From the NCBI GenBank assembly GCA_016188675.1, contig JACPHJ010000133.1, positions 1,775 through 37,036 of the forward strand: a stretch of DNA of 35,262 bases. Direction: 5' to 3'. This document shows positions 18,692 to 27,641 of this stretch, in pieces. Position numbers and translations under genes: made by a program. Each line of letters starts with the position of its first letter. The stretch's first letter is position 1. Below the pieces are notes generated by a model that did no database searches, was not told the DNA's origin, and was given only the letters and a program-made list of their open reading frames with translations. The stretch comes from Planctomycetota bacterium (GTDB lineage Bacteria > Planctomycetota > Brocadiia > Brocadiales > Brocadiaceae).

Positions 18692-19570
18692 ATGATAAAA
18701 GCATCCATAATAATCCCCACATACAACCGCGGGAAGCTGCTCTGTAACACCCTTACAAGCCTTATTGGGCAGCTACCTGCAGATGTAGAAATTGTTGTGG
18801 TAGACCAGAGCAATGAAGTATGCACCGAACTCATGGAAATCGTCAAGAACCACAGCACACAAATACACTATTACAAAATATTTACAAAGGGACTCCCACG
18901 CGCCAGGAATTTCGGACTAAAGCGGGCAATTGGCGAAATTATTATCTTCTGTGACGACGACGTTATCCCTAGCCACCATTTTATAGAAAATCATCTTCAG
19001 AATTATAAAGAACAAGACGTGGGCGGCGTCGGCGGACGCATTCTGCCGAGAGAGAAACGACATCATTATTTTTCGGATTCTGGCAATAAAGTTACCGGAA
19101 AAATCCGACGGTGGGATGCATATCTCACGGACAACTTTGAGGCAACTACAAAGGCGTACATTGAGCATGTACAGGGCTGCAACATGTCATTCCGGAGAGA
19201 AGCTGCCGGGAAAGCAGGAGGGTTTGATGAACGTTTCGGCGGCAGCGCTCACCTGGAGGAAACCGACCTCTGTATGCGCATCCGCAAGGCCGGATATAAA
19301 ATCGTTTTTGATCCGAAGGCAGAGCTTATCCATTTAAAAGAGACCAAAGGCGGCTGCCGTGCGGAGAATTACAAACAGTGGTTTTACTGGTATGGGCACA
19401 ACAATATGCTTTTTTTCCTGAAAAATTTTAGCACATACTTACTTCCAACATTTCTTGCTTCAAGTTTCATACGTTTAATACTGTCAGCCTGCAAGAGGCG
19501 CAATCCCTTAATCATACTATGGGGAATGAGTGGATATCGGGCGGGAATTATATCGTACAAATCTAAATAA
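18692..19570 (+). CDS. Family 2 glycosyltransferase
   Basis: This is a 292-residue GT-A enzyme that should transfer a sugar from a nucleotide donor to a glycan or lipid. The start IIIPTYNRG, the DDD metal-binding motif (CDDDVIP at 87-93), and the acceptor-side GGFDERF and EETDLCMRIRKAGY motifs are present. A C-terminal hydrophobic segment (TYLLPTFLASSFIRLIL) may attach it to the membrane. It is alone on the plus strand; its stop is one base from the stop of the convergent hybrid kinase, and no terminator fits between them, so the transcripts must overlap. The sugar and acceptor cannot be predicted. Confidence 0.85.
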   Translation: MIKASIIIPTYNRGKLLCNTLTSLIGQLPADVEIVVVDQSNEVCTELMEIVKNHSTQIHYYKIFTKGLPRARNFGLKRAIGEIIIFCDDDVIPSHHFIENHLQNYKEQDVGGVGGRILPREKRHHYFSDSGNKVTGKIRRWDAYLTDNFEATTKAYIEHVQGCNMSFRREAAGKAGGFDERFGGSAHLEETDLCMRIRKAGYKIVFDPKAELIHLKETKGGCRAENYKQWFYWYGHNNMLFFLKNFSTYLLPTFLASSFIRLILSACKRRNPLIILWGMSGYRAGIISYKSK

Positions 19571-19571
19571 T

Positions 19572-22181
19572 TTATTTCGTCAGCGCATCTCTCACCTTTT
19601 TCAAGAGTTCTAACGGAGCAACAGGTTTAAAAATAAAGTCCAATCCCTCATCAAATAACGTCTTTTTCCTGAGAACCTCCTCACTATATCCACTCATAAA
19701 AAGCGCCTTAATATCCGGTTTCTGTTTCTTAATTACATCATATGCCTCTTTGCCATTCTTTTTCGGCATTATTACATCAAAGAGCAGAAACTGTATTGCA
19801 TCTTTATTGTCCATAAATTTCACGATCGCATCCTCGCCATCTTCCGCCTCTACCACCGTGCAGCCAGATCCCTCAAACACCTTTTTTACAAGTTCCCTCA
19901 CATCGTCATCATCCTCAGCCACCAGAATTGTCCCTTCACTGCCAAGAGAGAGAGCAACAGACGTTCTCTCCTCCCCTGACATCGTCTCGACCAATGGCAG
20001 GTATATTCTGAATGTTGCACCCTTGCCCGGCTCACTCTCCACATCAATAAATCCATCATGCTGTTTTACTATTCCATACACGAGCGCAAGCCCCAGTCCC
20101 GAACTCTTTCCAAATTCTTTGGTGGTAAAGAACGGCTCAAAAAGTCTCTCCCGCGTCTCTGTATTCATACCTACGCCGGTATCCGAAACAGAGAGAACAA
20201 CATACACCCCCTCTCTACCATATCCATGAGTCTTTATGAATGCGGTATTCATTCCCACCACATCGGTGCTAATGCTCAAAGCTCCCCCGGCGGGCATAGC
20301 CTCCCGTGCATTGGTTGCCAGATTCATCAGTGCCTGCACGATCTGATTGTTATCAGCCATTACCACACAATCCTTGCCTGTAAGCTGAATCTTAAACTCT
20401 ATCTTTTCACACATAAGCCCTAATAAAAGGCCTCTATTCTCACGAATAAGTTCATTCACATTTATGGATTTCACAGCGGTTACCTGCTTGCTTCCTAAGG
20501 CAAGGAGGGTTTTGGTCAAATCGGCTGCCCTTTCCCCCGATTTGAGTATCCTCCGAACGTAATCCCTCAGGGGATCGTCTTCTTTCATTTCTGTAAATAT
20601 CAAGTTGCCGTACCCTATAATTGACATGAGCATGTTGTTAAACTCATGGGCAACGCCGCCCGCAAGCCTCCCGATGGATTCCAATCTCCTGGAATGGTAA
20701 AGCTGTTCCTGCAGCCTTGCCTTCTCCTCTTCCATCCGCCTGCGTTCGGTAACATCGTGCGCTAAAACAATAAAGGCCTTTCTCCCATAAAACGATATGC
20801 TGTTTCTGGTAATTTCTACATCAATGATCGTTCCGTCTTTCTTGCGATGTTTCCACACCCCTGCAAAATCTGGCTCAATGCCTGCCTTTTCGAGCGTAAG
20901 ATAATCAACAAGTTTTGGGATGTCTTCGGGAGGGCGAATATCTTTAATCGTCATGGCAAGAAATTCCTGGCGGGAATAACCATACTGGTTGATTGCAGCA
21001 CGATTCACGGCAAGGAACTCAAGGGTTTCCTGATCGACCACCCACATGGGATGGGGATTTGTTTCAAACAGCATCTCATAATGGGCATGGCTTTCCTTTA
21101 ATGCTCCGACTGCCTGTTTTCCCTTGATAACCTGTCCAAGCTGAAGGGTAACGGAAGTGACGAATCCCTCAAGGTGTTCGTCCCTCTCAAACGATTCAAA
21201 CAGATAGAACACCAAAACGGCAACGACTTCGTCGCCAGCCATGACAGGGAAGGCAACCCCTGTTCTTAGTCCGCATTCCAGCGCAATTTGCGAGCGCGGG
21301 TAATTGGGGTCAATGGTAATATTAGAGACCCATACGGGCTGTTTTTGAAGCCAGGCGCGACCGGGAAGTCCAACGCCGGGAGGAAAACGATATCCTTGAC
21401 TTAGTTCGCTGAATTTTTCCAAGCCGCTCACCTTGCTATAAAATGTGTGGTCCCGTTCCAAACATTTGCCTTCTTTGTCCGGCATCCACGCCTCTCCATA
21501 AATCCAGCCTATCGCATGGCATACCTTCTCCAGTGTGATGTCCAGCGCATCGTGCAAATCTTTGGCCGTGCTGATTGCAAAGGTAAGCGTGTGCAGGAGA
21601 AGAATCTCTTCCTCTTTCTTTTTGCATGCGGTAACGTCGATAACGGCTATTTGACAATGTTTCAGTCTCCTGCTGCTATCATACACGGATATGCCTTCCA
21701 CATGGGCGTAAAATCGAGTCTCGTCCTTAATATTTAAGAGCGTCAATTCAAGCGATTGTTTTACATGCGATTCGAGGAGTTGGTTGTAAAAGGCGTGAAA
21801 TGTATCACGTTCGTCCGGCGCGACAAAAAGCTGAAATCGTTTGCCGAAGAAATCAGCCCTCTCCATGCCCAGGAGCGCGGCGCCAGTCAGGCTTGCCCAG
21901 GAAATGGCGCCTTGTTTATCCAGCATAAAGTACCCAACAGGACCAAAGTCATAGAGGTCGGAGTATCTCTTCAGCGCGTCCTCAAGCTCCATACGGGTAC
22001 GCTTCAACTCCTCATTCTGCATCATCAGTTCGATCTGATGAACCTGGAGTTCGTTGGCAAGGACGCGGACATCCGCATCGGACATCTTATAAACATCATT
22101 GATTTTCCCGTTGCGCAACAGTTCTTCCGCACGGCGTCGCAAGTCATCAAGCCCGTCTTGTTTTGATTTGTCTTCTTTCAT
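19572..22181 (-). CDS. Hybrid histidine kinase: PAS-GAF-PAS-HisKA-HATPase-REC
   Basis: This is an 869-residue soluble kinase. In order: an N-terminal helical module (LDDLRRRAEELL), a PAS domain (about 65-185), a GAF domain (about 190-355), a second PAS (about 360-485), HisKA with His in LAGGVAHEFNNMLMS, HATPase with DTGVGM and GLGLALVYGIVKQHDG, and a receiver (about 750-869) with phospho-Asp in LLFDVIMP. No membrane helix is seen, so it senses an internal signal. It shares its N-terminal module and upstream DNA with the kinase at 22319-24034, which points to tandem duplication followed by gain of GAF-PAS here or loss there. The TGAGG before its ATG is acceptable. Confidence 0.9.
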   Translation of the reverse strand: MKEDKSKQDGLDDLRRRAEELLRNGKINDVYKMSDADVRVLANELQVHQIELMMQNEELKRTRMELEDALKRYSDLYDFGPVGYFMLDKQGAISWASLTGAALLGMERADFFGKRFQLFVAPDERDTFHAFYNQLLESHVKQSLELTLLNIKDETRFYAHVEGISVYDSSRRLKHCQIAVIDVTACKKKEEEILLLHTLTFAISTAKDLHDALDITLEKVCHAIGWIYGEAWMPDKEGKCLERDHTFYSKVSGLEKFSELSQGYRFPPGVGLPGRAWLQKQPVWVSNITIDPNYPRSQIALECGLRTGVAFPVMAGDEVVAVLVFYLFESFERDEHLEGFVTSVTLQLGQVIKGKQAVGALKESHAHYEMLFETNPHPMWVVDQETLEFLAVNRAAINQYGYSRQEFLAMTIKDIRPPEDIPKLVDYLTLEKAGIEPDFAGVWKHRKKDGTIIDVEITRNSISFYGRKAFIVLAHDVTERRRMEEEKARLQEQLYHSRRLESIGRLAGGVAHEFNNMLMSIIGYGNLIFTEMKEDDPLRDYVRRILKSGERAADLTKTLLALGSKQVTAVKSINVNELIRENRGLLLGLMCEKIEFKIQLTGKDCVVMADNNQIVQALMNLATNAREAMPAGGALSISTDVVGMNTAFIKTHGYGREGVYVVLSVSDTGVGMNTETRERLFEPFFTTKEFGKSSGLGLALVYGIVKQHDGFIDVESEPGKGATFRIYLPLVETMSGEERTSVALSLGSEGTILVAEDDDDVRELVKKVFEGSGCTVVEAEDGEDAIVKFMDNKDAIQFLLFDVIMPKKNGKEAYDVIKKQKPDIKALFMSGYSEEVLRKKTLFDEGLDFIFKPVAPLELLKKVRDALTK

Positions 22182-22267
22182 GGCCTCACTCCAGTTTTTG
22201 GTTTCGAGTTTGTAGTTCCGGGTTTTGAGTTAGGTTGATTTAAACCAATGGCCACTATTCAAACCAT

Positions 22268-22294
22268 CCGGTTCAATCTGCAAGATTGAACCGG
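22268..22294. other. Perfect 12-bp hairpin between the two hybrid kinases
   Basis: CCGGTTCAATCT and AGATTGAACCGG enclose the loop GCA. No T-run follows on either strand, so it is not a standard terminator. It lies 25 bases after the stop of the 22319-24034 kinase and may stabilise or process the message. Confidence 0.6.
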
Positions 22295-22318
22295 CCACTG
22301 CAATCCAAAATCCGCAAT

Positions 22319-24034
22319 TTATTTATCCAGCACTCCGCGCACCCTTTCCAAAAGCTCCGTCGCTGAAACTGGTTTCAAAATATAGTCAAACCCTTTGTTG
22401 AGGATGTCTCTCTTCCGGACAATGTCATCGCTGTAACCGGTCATAAAAAGAACTTTCATATCGGGTTTCATCTTTTTTATTTCCTCGTACACCTCTTTGC
22501 CACTTTTCCCGAGCATGATCACGTCTAAGAGCAGGAACTGGATTTTATCCTTGTTTTTCCTGAATTTATCCAGCGCATCCTCTCCATCCACCGCTTCTAT
22601 CACCTCATACCCATTTCTTTCGAGCACGATTTTCATCAAATTTCTGACAGACTCCTCGTCCTCCGCTATCAGTATCGTCACTGTGCCGCCTTTCGGCAAT
22701 GCCTCCGTTTCCACTTTTGTCCCGGAAACCTCTGATGTAGCCAGGGGTAAATATACCCTGAAGGTAGTGCCTTTGCCGACCTCGCTCTTTACGTCTATAT
22801 AACCATTGTGCTGCCTGACAATCCCATATACAATCGCAAGCCCAAGCCCCGTACCTTTTCCCACTTCCTTCGTCGTAAAGAATGGCTCGAATATCCGCTC
22901 TTTTACCTTCTTATCCATCCCTACTCCTGTATCCGAGACAGATAACAGGACATACCTACCAACCTCGCCGCAGCCATGTGTTTTTGCAAATTCACTCTCC
23001 AGCGCTGCGACATCCGTGGTTATACACAGAGAGCCGCCATTGGGCATGGCATCGCATCCGTTCGAGACAAGATTCATCAAGACCTGCTGCACCTGGCCAA
23101 CATCAGCCATTACGACACAATCTTTATCGCAGAAAGCCGTCCTCAGTTTGATATTTTCCCTGATAACCTTCCCAAGAAGGTCTTCGACATCTTTTACAAT
23201 CTTATTCAAATACACGGGTTTTGGATTAGCCACCTGTTTTCTGCTAAATTCAAGGAGTCCCTGCGTTAAACTGGCAACCATCTCCGATGATTTCATTATT
23301 TTTTGCACATAATCCCTCAACGGATCGGCCTCCTGCATCTCGTCCAGCAACAGACTAGCATATCCTATGACTACCATGAGGATATTGTTAAAATTGTGGG
23401 CAATACCCCCTGCAAGCTTACCGACAGATTCCAGCCTTCGTGCGTGATCTAACTGCTCTCTCAGCTTTGAGCTCTCATCTTCCATCTGCTTGCGTTCGGT
23501 GATATCAACGACGGCAATTTGCCATTCCTTCATATTCCCCTCGCTATCCCGCATTGCCATGCCTTCTACATGCGCATAAAGTTGAGAAGCATCATTTCGC
23601 ACGAGACGCAGTTCGCAGGTCTGTTTAACGTCGGAGCCGAACACCCGGTTGCAAAAGGCATTGAATCCCGTCCACAAATCCTCACTGACAAAAAGCTGGA
23701 ACCGCCTTTTAATCAAAGAGACCCTTTCAATTCCCAGAAGTTTGGCTCCCGACAGGTTTACCCCAAGAATCGTCCCCTGCTTATCGACGATGAAATATCC
23801 GATGGGCGAGAAGTCGTACAGTTCGAGGTATTTGTTCCGCGATTCTTCAAGCTCCCGCAATGCGCGTTTCAGTTCTTCGTTCTGCATTTCCAGTTCGGTC
23901 TTATGCACCTGCAGTTCATGCACCAAGGCAAGGGCATCTACGCCTGTTATGTCCCCTTTTTTCTCACGCAGCAGCTCTTCCGCACGGCGGCGCAGGTCAT
24001 CAAGCCAGTCTTGTTTTGATTTGTCTTCTTTCAT
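22319..24034 (-). CDS. Hybrid histidine kinase: PAS-HisKA-HATPase-REC
   Basis: This is a 571-residue kinase. It contains the N-terminal helical module (MKEDKSKQDWLDDLRRRAEE), a PAS domain (about 65-185), HisKA with His in LAGGIAHNFNNILM, HATPase with DTGVGM and GTGLGLAIVYGIVRQHNG, and a receiver with phospho-Asp in LLLDVIMLGKSG (Leu where Pro is usual). I chose the ATG at 24034 because GGGGTGAGG lies just before it; a longer start at 24091 would add 19 residues of low-quality sequence that is shared non-coding DNA upstream of the paralogue. It lies 130 bp after the CheB-CheR gene and probably works with it. Confidence 0.9.
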   Translation of the reverse strand: MKEDKSKQDWLDDLRRRAEELLREKKGDITGVDALALVHELQVHKTELEMQNEELKRALRELEESRNKYLELYDFSPIGYFIVDKQGTILGVNLSGAKLLGIERVSLIKRRFQLFVSEDLWTGFNAFCNRVFGSDVKQTCELRLVRNDASQLYAHVEGMAMRDSEGNMKEWQIAVVDITERKQMEDESSKLREQLDHARRLESVGKLAGGIAHNFNNILMVVIGYASLLLDEMQEADPLRDYVQKIMKSSEMVASLTQGLLEFSRKQVANPKPVYLNKIVKDVEDLLGKVIRENIKLRTAFCDKDCVVMADVGQVQQVLMNLVSNGCDAMPNGGSLCITTDVAALESEFAKTHGCGEVGRYVLLSVSDTGVGMDKKVKERIFEPFFTTKEVGKGTGLGLAIVYGIVRQHNGYIDVKSEVGKGTTFRVYLPLATSEVSGTKVETEALPKGGTVTILIAEDEESVRNLMKIVLERNGYEVIEAVDGEDALDKFRKNKDKIQFLLLDVIMLGKSGKEVYEEIKKMKPDMKVLFMTGYSDDIVRKRDILNKGFDYILKPVSATELLERVRGVLDK

Positions 24035-24164
24035 GCCCTCACCCCCAGTTTTTGGTTTCGAGTTTTGAGTCGGGTTGATTTTTAGCCGCATGCCACAAGC
24101 CGCAGCCTACCGCAACCACAACCAGCCGCAAAACGACAAACCCGAAACTATAAACTGCAAACAC

Positions 24165-27100
24165 TCAAACCTTCTTATCGCATCCCGTGACGTCCTCAAT
24201 CGCAAGCAGTATCATTTGCGTGCCCACGCCCTCCCGCGTTATCCTGCGGGCATTAAGGAGCATCACCCTGCGGCCGATTTCTGGAAAGTCGTGCTCTACC
24301 CTGTAATCATTGAACTGTGTGCTTTTCGGGAGAATTTCTTCCAAAAGCCGCCTCAGTTCAGGAATATCCCACTGACGATTTCCCAATTCATACAAAAGCC
24401 GTTTCTCGGTTTCTTCAGGCGTCACCTGAAACGTTTGATAGAATTGCCGGCTGGCTGAAAAAACTCTCAACTCTGCATCCAGCACGAGCAGCGGCTCCCG
24501 CACGGTATCTACAACACTTCTGGCATACGCTTCACTGCATTGCATACATGCAATGAGTTTTTCCTGCATTATTGCTTCTTTCTCCCGCAGCAACGCCTCT
24601 AATTGTTTCATGGCGGTAATATCGGTAAATGTTATCACAACGCCGTCAATAATATTATCAAGCGTTTTATACGGCAGGATACGCATAAGATGCCACCAGC
24701 CGTCCTTTGTTTGTACCTGCGATTCTTTAAATATCAGCGTATGAAGCACCGCCTCCACATCTTCGACCAGGCATTCATATTTCAGATTCGATACGATATG
24801 CGTAACCGGACGGTCTATATCCGTCGGGATCAGGTTGATGATCTTTGTTGCCTGCGGTGTGAAACGTTTGACGTTCAGACCATTGTCCAAGAAGATCGTT
24901 GCAATTTCTACATTGTTGAGGAGATTCTGCATATCATTATTGGCGCGAGACAACTCCTCAATCTTGCCGTGCATTCCGCTATTAACCGTTACCAGCTCCT
25001 CATTTATTGACTGCAACTCTTCCCTGGACGTTGTCAACTCCTCATTGGCGCTCTGTAATTCCTCATTGGCTGACTGCAATTCCTCGTTCGCCGATTTCAG
25101 TTCTTCCTGCTGCGTCTCCATCTCTTCTATGGTCGTTTGGAGATGCTCCTTGGTATATGCAAGCTCCTTCTGCAGTTCCTTAACCGTCTGGCTTTGTTTA
25201 GCAGCCGGAATTGCCTTTGTCTTGCCTGGCACTGCCTGTTTGGCGGGAGTTGCGACGTCTTCGAATACCACCATCAGCAGCCCACACAGAACATCCGGCT
25301 CTCTGAAAGGTTTGACGGTAAGGTCTATGTCCTGATAATCGCCATTTGTCCGGATCCTCAGTCCCTTGATGGTTAACTCTGTTTTCTGTACCTTTGCCTT
25401 GCGGACAGCTCCAGCCAATTCCATCCGCAGCCCCTCACGCGCCATGGCATAGATATTCATATTCGTTTTTCCGGCAGCCGGTTCCAGATACCTCCCGGTT
25501 CGTCCGCTTATATACACAATGTCCCCCTGTTCATTAATAATCACGGCGGGAGGGGTAAAGTTCTCCATGAGAATTCGCTGCGCCACACCGGGAATGTCCG
25601 GTTCTGCGCCTTTTCCTGCCTTTCCATTACGCAACATTTTGTCGTCCCTGCGGGAGAACAGCAGCAAAGGCCTTTCGTCCGCGCCCATCGCGGCAGACGG
25701 CAGCTCCTTACGCGCAAATATCCTCCATTTGCCATCAACGGGAGAAAAAAGTTCATTTGAGCTGCCGACCGTCTCGGCAGTGCCCAAAAAGAGGAGACCT
25801 CCGGGATTTAAGGCATAATGCAGGAGCGGGAGGAGCTTTTTCTGTAATTCCGACGTCATATAAATCAGGATATTCCTGCAACTGATCAGGTCTAATTTGG
25901 TAAACGGCGGGTCCATAATGATATTCTGCGGCGCAAAGACTACCATTTCCCTGATTTCTTTCCTGACCCGGTAGCCGTTGTCTTCCTTTGTAAAAAATTG
26001 CTCCAGACGTTCCGGAGACACGTCGGCGGCAATGTTGGGGGTATAGCATCCAAGTCGCGCCTTATCGATGGCGTCTTTGTCTATATCTGTAGCAAAAATC
26101 TGGATTTTACACACGCCTCTCTTTTTGAGTTTTTCGAGGCATTCCTGGAGAATGATGGCAATGGAGTAAGCCTCTTCTCCCGTTGAACATCCGGGAATCC
26201 ATGCCCGCAGTATGTTTCCTTTCTCCTTGCCTTTCAGCAGTTCAGGTATCGCCTTCTCTTTCAGGATTTCGAACGACTCGCGGTCTCTGAAGAAACTGGT
26301 TACACCAATCAGCAGTTCCTTAAAAAGCAATTCTATCTCATGAGAGTTCTCACGAAGATAACGAACATACACATCAACCTTGTTAATCTGATGGATGCTC
26401 ATACGCCTTTCGATACGGCGGATCATCGTATTCTTCTTGTAAAAGGAAAAGTCGTGTCCGGTCCGGTCACGGAGAAGAATCGTTATCTTTTGTATCGCAT
26501 TCGTGTATTTTTCCTCTACAGGGGGTTTCTCTTTGAGAGTTGTAGAAGAGTGTCTTGCATAACCGAGCAGTTTAGCAGGAAGTTCTTCCGCTGGCGCAAC
26601 GTAATCCACAAGTCCGGTAGCTATTGCGCTTCGCGGCATGCCGTCGTACTTTGCCGAATTAACGTCCTGCGCCATCACCATACCCAGTTTTTCCTTAATT
26701 GCCTTTATGCCCAAAGTGCCGTCCGTCCCCATACCGGAGAGGACGACGCCAACAGCCCGTTCTTGCCGATCTTCCGCCAGGTGACGGAAAAAGAAATCTA
26801 TCGGCAGCCGCAAACCGCGCGGCTCGGATGGTTCCAGCAACTGGAGCGTGCCATGCAGTATGGACATGTCCTTGTTTGGGGGGATGACATAGACGCAATT
26901 CGGCAGCGCCTTCATTCCGTCTTCTGCCTGAAATACCGGCATCGTGGTAAAACGCTGTACCAATTCAGGCATCATACCTTTGTGGGTTGGGTCAAGGTGA
27001 GGGATGAGGACAAACGCCATTCCGCTGTCAGCAGGCATGTGGGCAAAAAACTGCCCAAAGGCCTCCAACCCGCCGGCAGAACCGCCCATCCCGACAATAT

Positions 27101-27209
27101 AGAACTTGCCATTTCCGTTATTTTTGCCGGAAATCTTTTCGTTCTCTGAAGCGCCGGAAGACACTGACTTCACCCCTTTTCGCCTGGATTTGCTCGCGCC
27201 TTTTTTCAC
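24165..27209 (-). CDS. CheB-CheR-PAS fusion protein without kinase domain
   Basis: This is a 1014-residue protein. Its CheB methylesterase part (about 36-220) has the catalytic triad S44 (GGSAGG), H71 (HLDPTHKG) and D163 (SGMGTDG). A CheR methyltransferase part (about 235-500) follows with the SAM motif WIPGCSTGEEAYS. Then come a PAS domain (about 555-650), a long coiled coil with repeated SANEELQ heptads (about 680-760) and two more PAS domains (about 765-870 and 890-1005). It has no CheY-like receiver and no kinase; many relatives end in a histidine kinase. Two hybrid kinases follow on the same strand and may supply it. The GTG start overlaps the stop of a small leader ORF (GTGA) and has GAGGAG before it. 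Confidence 0.92.
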   Translation of the reverse strand: MKKGASKSRRKGVKSVSSGASENEKISGKNNGNGKFYIVGMGGSAGGLEAFGQFFAHMPADSGMAFVLIPHLDPTHKGMMPELVQRFTTMPVFQAEDGMKALPNCVYVIPPNKDMSILHGTLQLLEPSEPRGLRLPIDFFFRHLAEDRQERAVGVVLSGMGTDGTLGIKAIKEKLGMVMAQDVNSAKYDGMPRSAIATGLVDYVAPAEELPAKLLGYARHSSTTLKEKPPVEEKYTNAIQKITILLRDRTGHDFSFYKKNTMIRRIERRMSIHQINKVDVYVRYLRENSHEIELLFKELLIGVTSFFRDRESFEILKEKAIPELLKGKEKGNILRAWIPGCSTGEEAYSIAIILQECLEKLKKRGVCKIQIFATDIDKDAIDKARLGCYTPNIAADVSPERLEQFFTKEDNGYRVRKEIREMVVFAPQNIIMDPPFTKLDLISCRNILIYMTSELQKKLLPLLHYALNPGGLLFLGTAETVGSSNELFSPVDGKWRIFARKELPSAAMGADERPLLLFSRRDDKMLRNGKAGKGAEPDIPGVAQRILMENFTPPAVIINEQGDIVYISGRTGRYLEPAAGKTNMNIYAMAREGLRMELAGAVRKAKVQKTELTIKGLRIRTNGDYQDIDLTVKPFREPDVLCGLLMVVFEDVATPAKQAVPGKTKAIPAAKQSQTVKELQKELAYTKEHLQTTIEEMETQQEELKSANEELQSANEELQSANEELTTSREELQSINEELVTVNSGMHGKIEELSRANNDMQNLLNNVEIATIFLDNGLNVKRFTPQATKIINLIPTDIDRPVTHIVSNLKYECLVEDVEAVLHTLIFKESQVQTKDGWWHLMRILPYKTLDNIIDGVVITFTDITAMKQLEALLREKEAIMQEKLIACMQCSEAYARSVVDTVREPLLVLDAELRVFSASRQFYQTFQVTPEETEKRLLYELGNRQWDIPELRRLLEEILPKSTQFNDYRVEHDFPEIGRRVMLLNARRITREGVGTQMILLAIEDVTGCDKKV

Positions 27210-27310
27210 GTAATGCTCCTCGGTTTATAGCATTGGAATAAAAAAACCCTGGTCACCAATCGTCTGGTGAAGCCAGGGCCTTTCAAAAAACTTAGTAAAA
27301 CGCGCCTCAT
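27206..27310 (-). CDS. Putative 34-residue leader peptide overlapping a terminator
   Basis: An ATG at 27310 has GGGAG six bases upstream. The frame runs 34 codons (MRRVLLSFLKGPGFTRRL...) and ends in a TGA that overlaps the GTG of the CheB-CheR gene (GTGA). The reading frame passes straight through the strong terminator hairpin at 27241-27278, so a translating ribosome would prevent that hairpin from forming and would also couple translation into the downstream gene. The peptide has five Arg in its first 21 residues and many hydrophobic residues. I do not recognise it. It may be a leader peptide for attenuation, or chance. Confidence 0.4.
   Translation of the reverse strand: MRRVLLSFLKGPGFTRRLVTRVFLFQCYKPRSIT
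27241..27278 (-). terminator. Strong intrinsic terminator directly upstream of cheB-cheR
   Basis: On the minus strand CCCTGG (27278-27273) pairs with CCAGGG, and CACCA pairs with TGGTG inside, with a six-base loop. A run of seven T follows. It lies between the GGDEF gene and the cheB-cheR start, so it would stop read-through from the GGDEF gene or from a promoter in the leader. Confidence 0.8.
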
Positions 27311-27641
27311 AACCAACTCCCTTCAAAACAAATAACTATCTCCAGGGTGGTAGTTGTCTGTCTGTCTGTAAAGTTTGACATAAAGCGAACGAAAAAAAAG
27401 AAAGTTGTCCTTTCGAAAGAGCAGCGCGGCTGAGAAATCCTAAAACCGAAACATCTCCCCTTAATTCATTAACATTGCCTGCCCGTGTGCTAGCACAGAC
27501 AGCACGGGAGCAAACCTTCCGCACCACTCTTCCGGCACGTTCGGGCTTGCATGGTCGGATTTCTAAGTGATTTATACCATTTTACCGGCGTTCCCGCAAT
27601 TACTAAAATTACACCGCAAACCCTGACAATTACAGGCCAAT
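27280..27641. other. Structured leader region between the GGDEF and CheB-CheR genes
   Basis: This 360-bp stretch has no convincing gene apart from the leader ORF. It contains a hairpin with CCCGTG/CACGGG arms at 27482-27509 and a GAAAG/CTTTC stem followed by eight T on the minus strand near 27390-27415. A (GTCT)-type short repeat lies near 27356-27368. I could not match it to a known riboswitch class by eye. Confidence 0.4.

Noticed and set aside
22268..22294. tRNA-like T-arm (GGTTCAAT)
   Set aside because: The sequence is a simple hairpin; no acceptor stem, anticodon arm or cloverleaf can be drawn around it.
26340..27149. 269-codon frame opposite cheB-cheR
   Set aside because: It lies antisense to the CheB and CheR domains and shows no recognisable domain.
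27280..27641. c-di-GMP-I riboswitch
   Set aside because: The expected conserved words of the class are not visible, although the neighbouring gene makes c-di-GMP.
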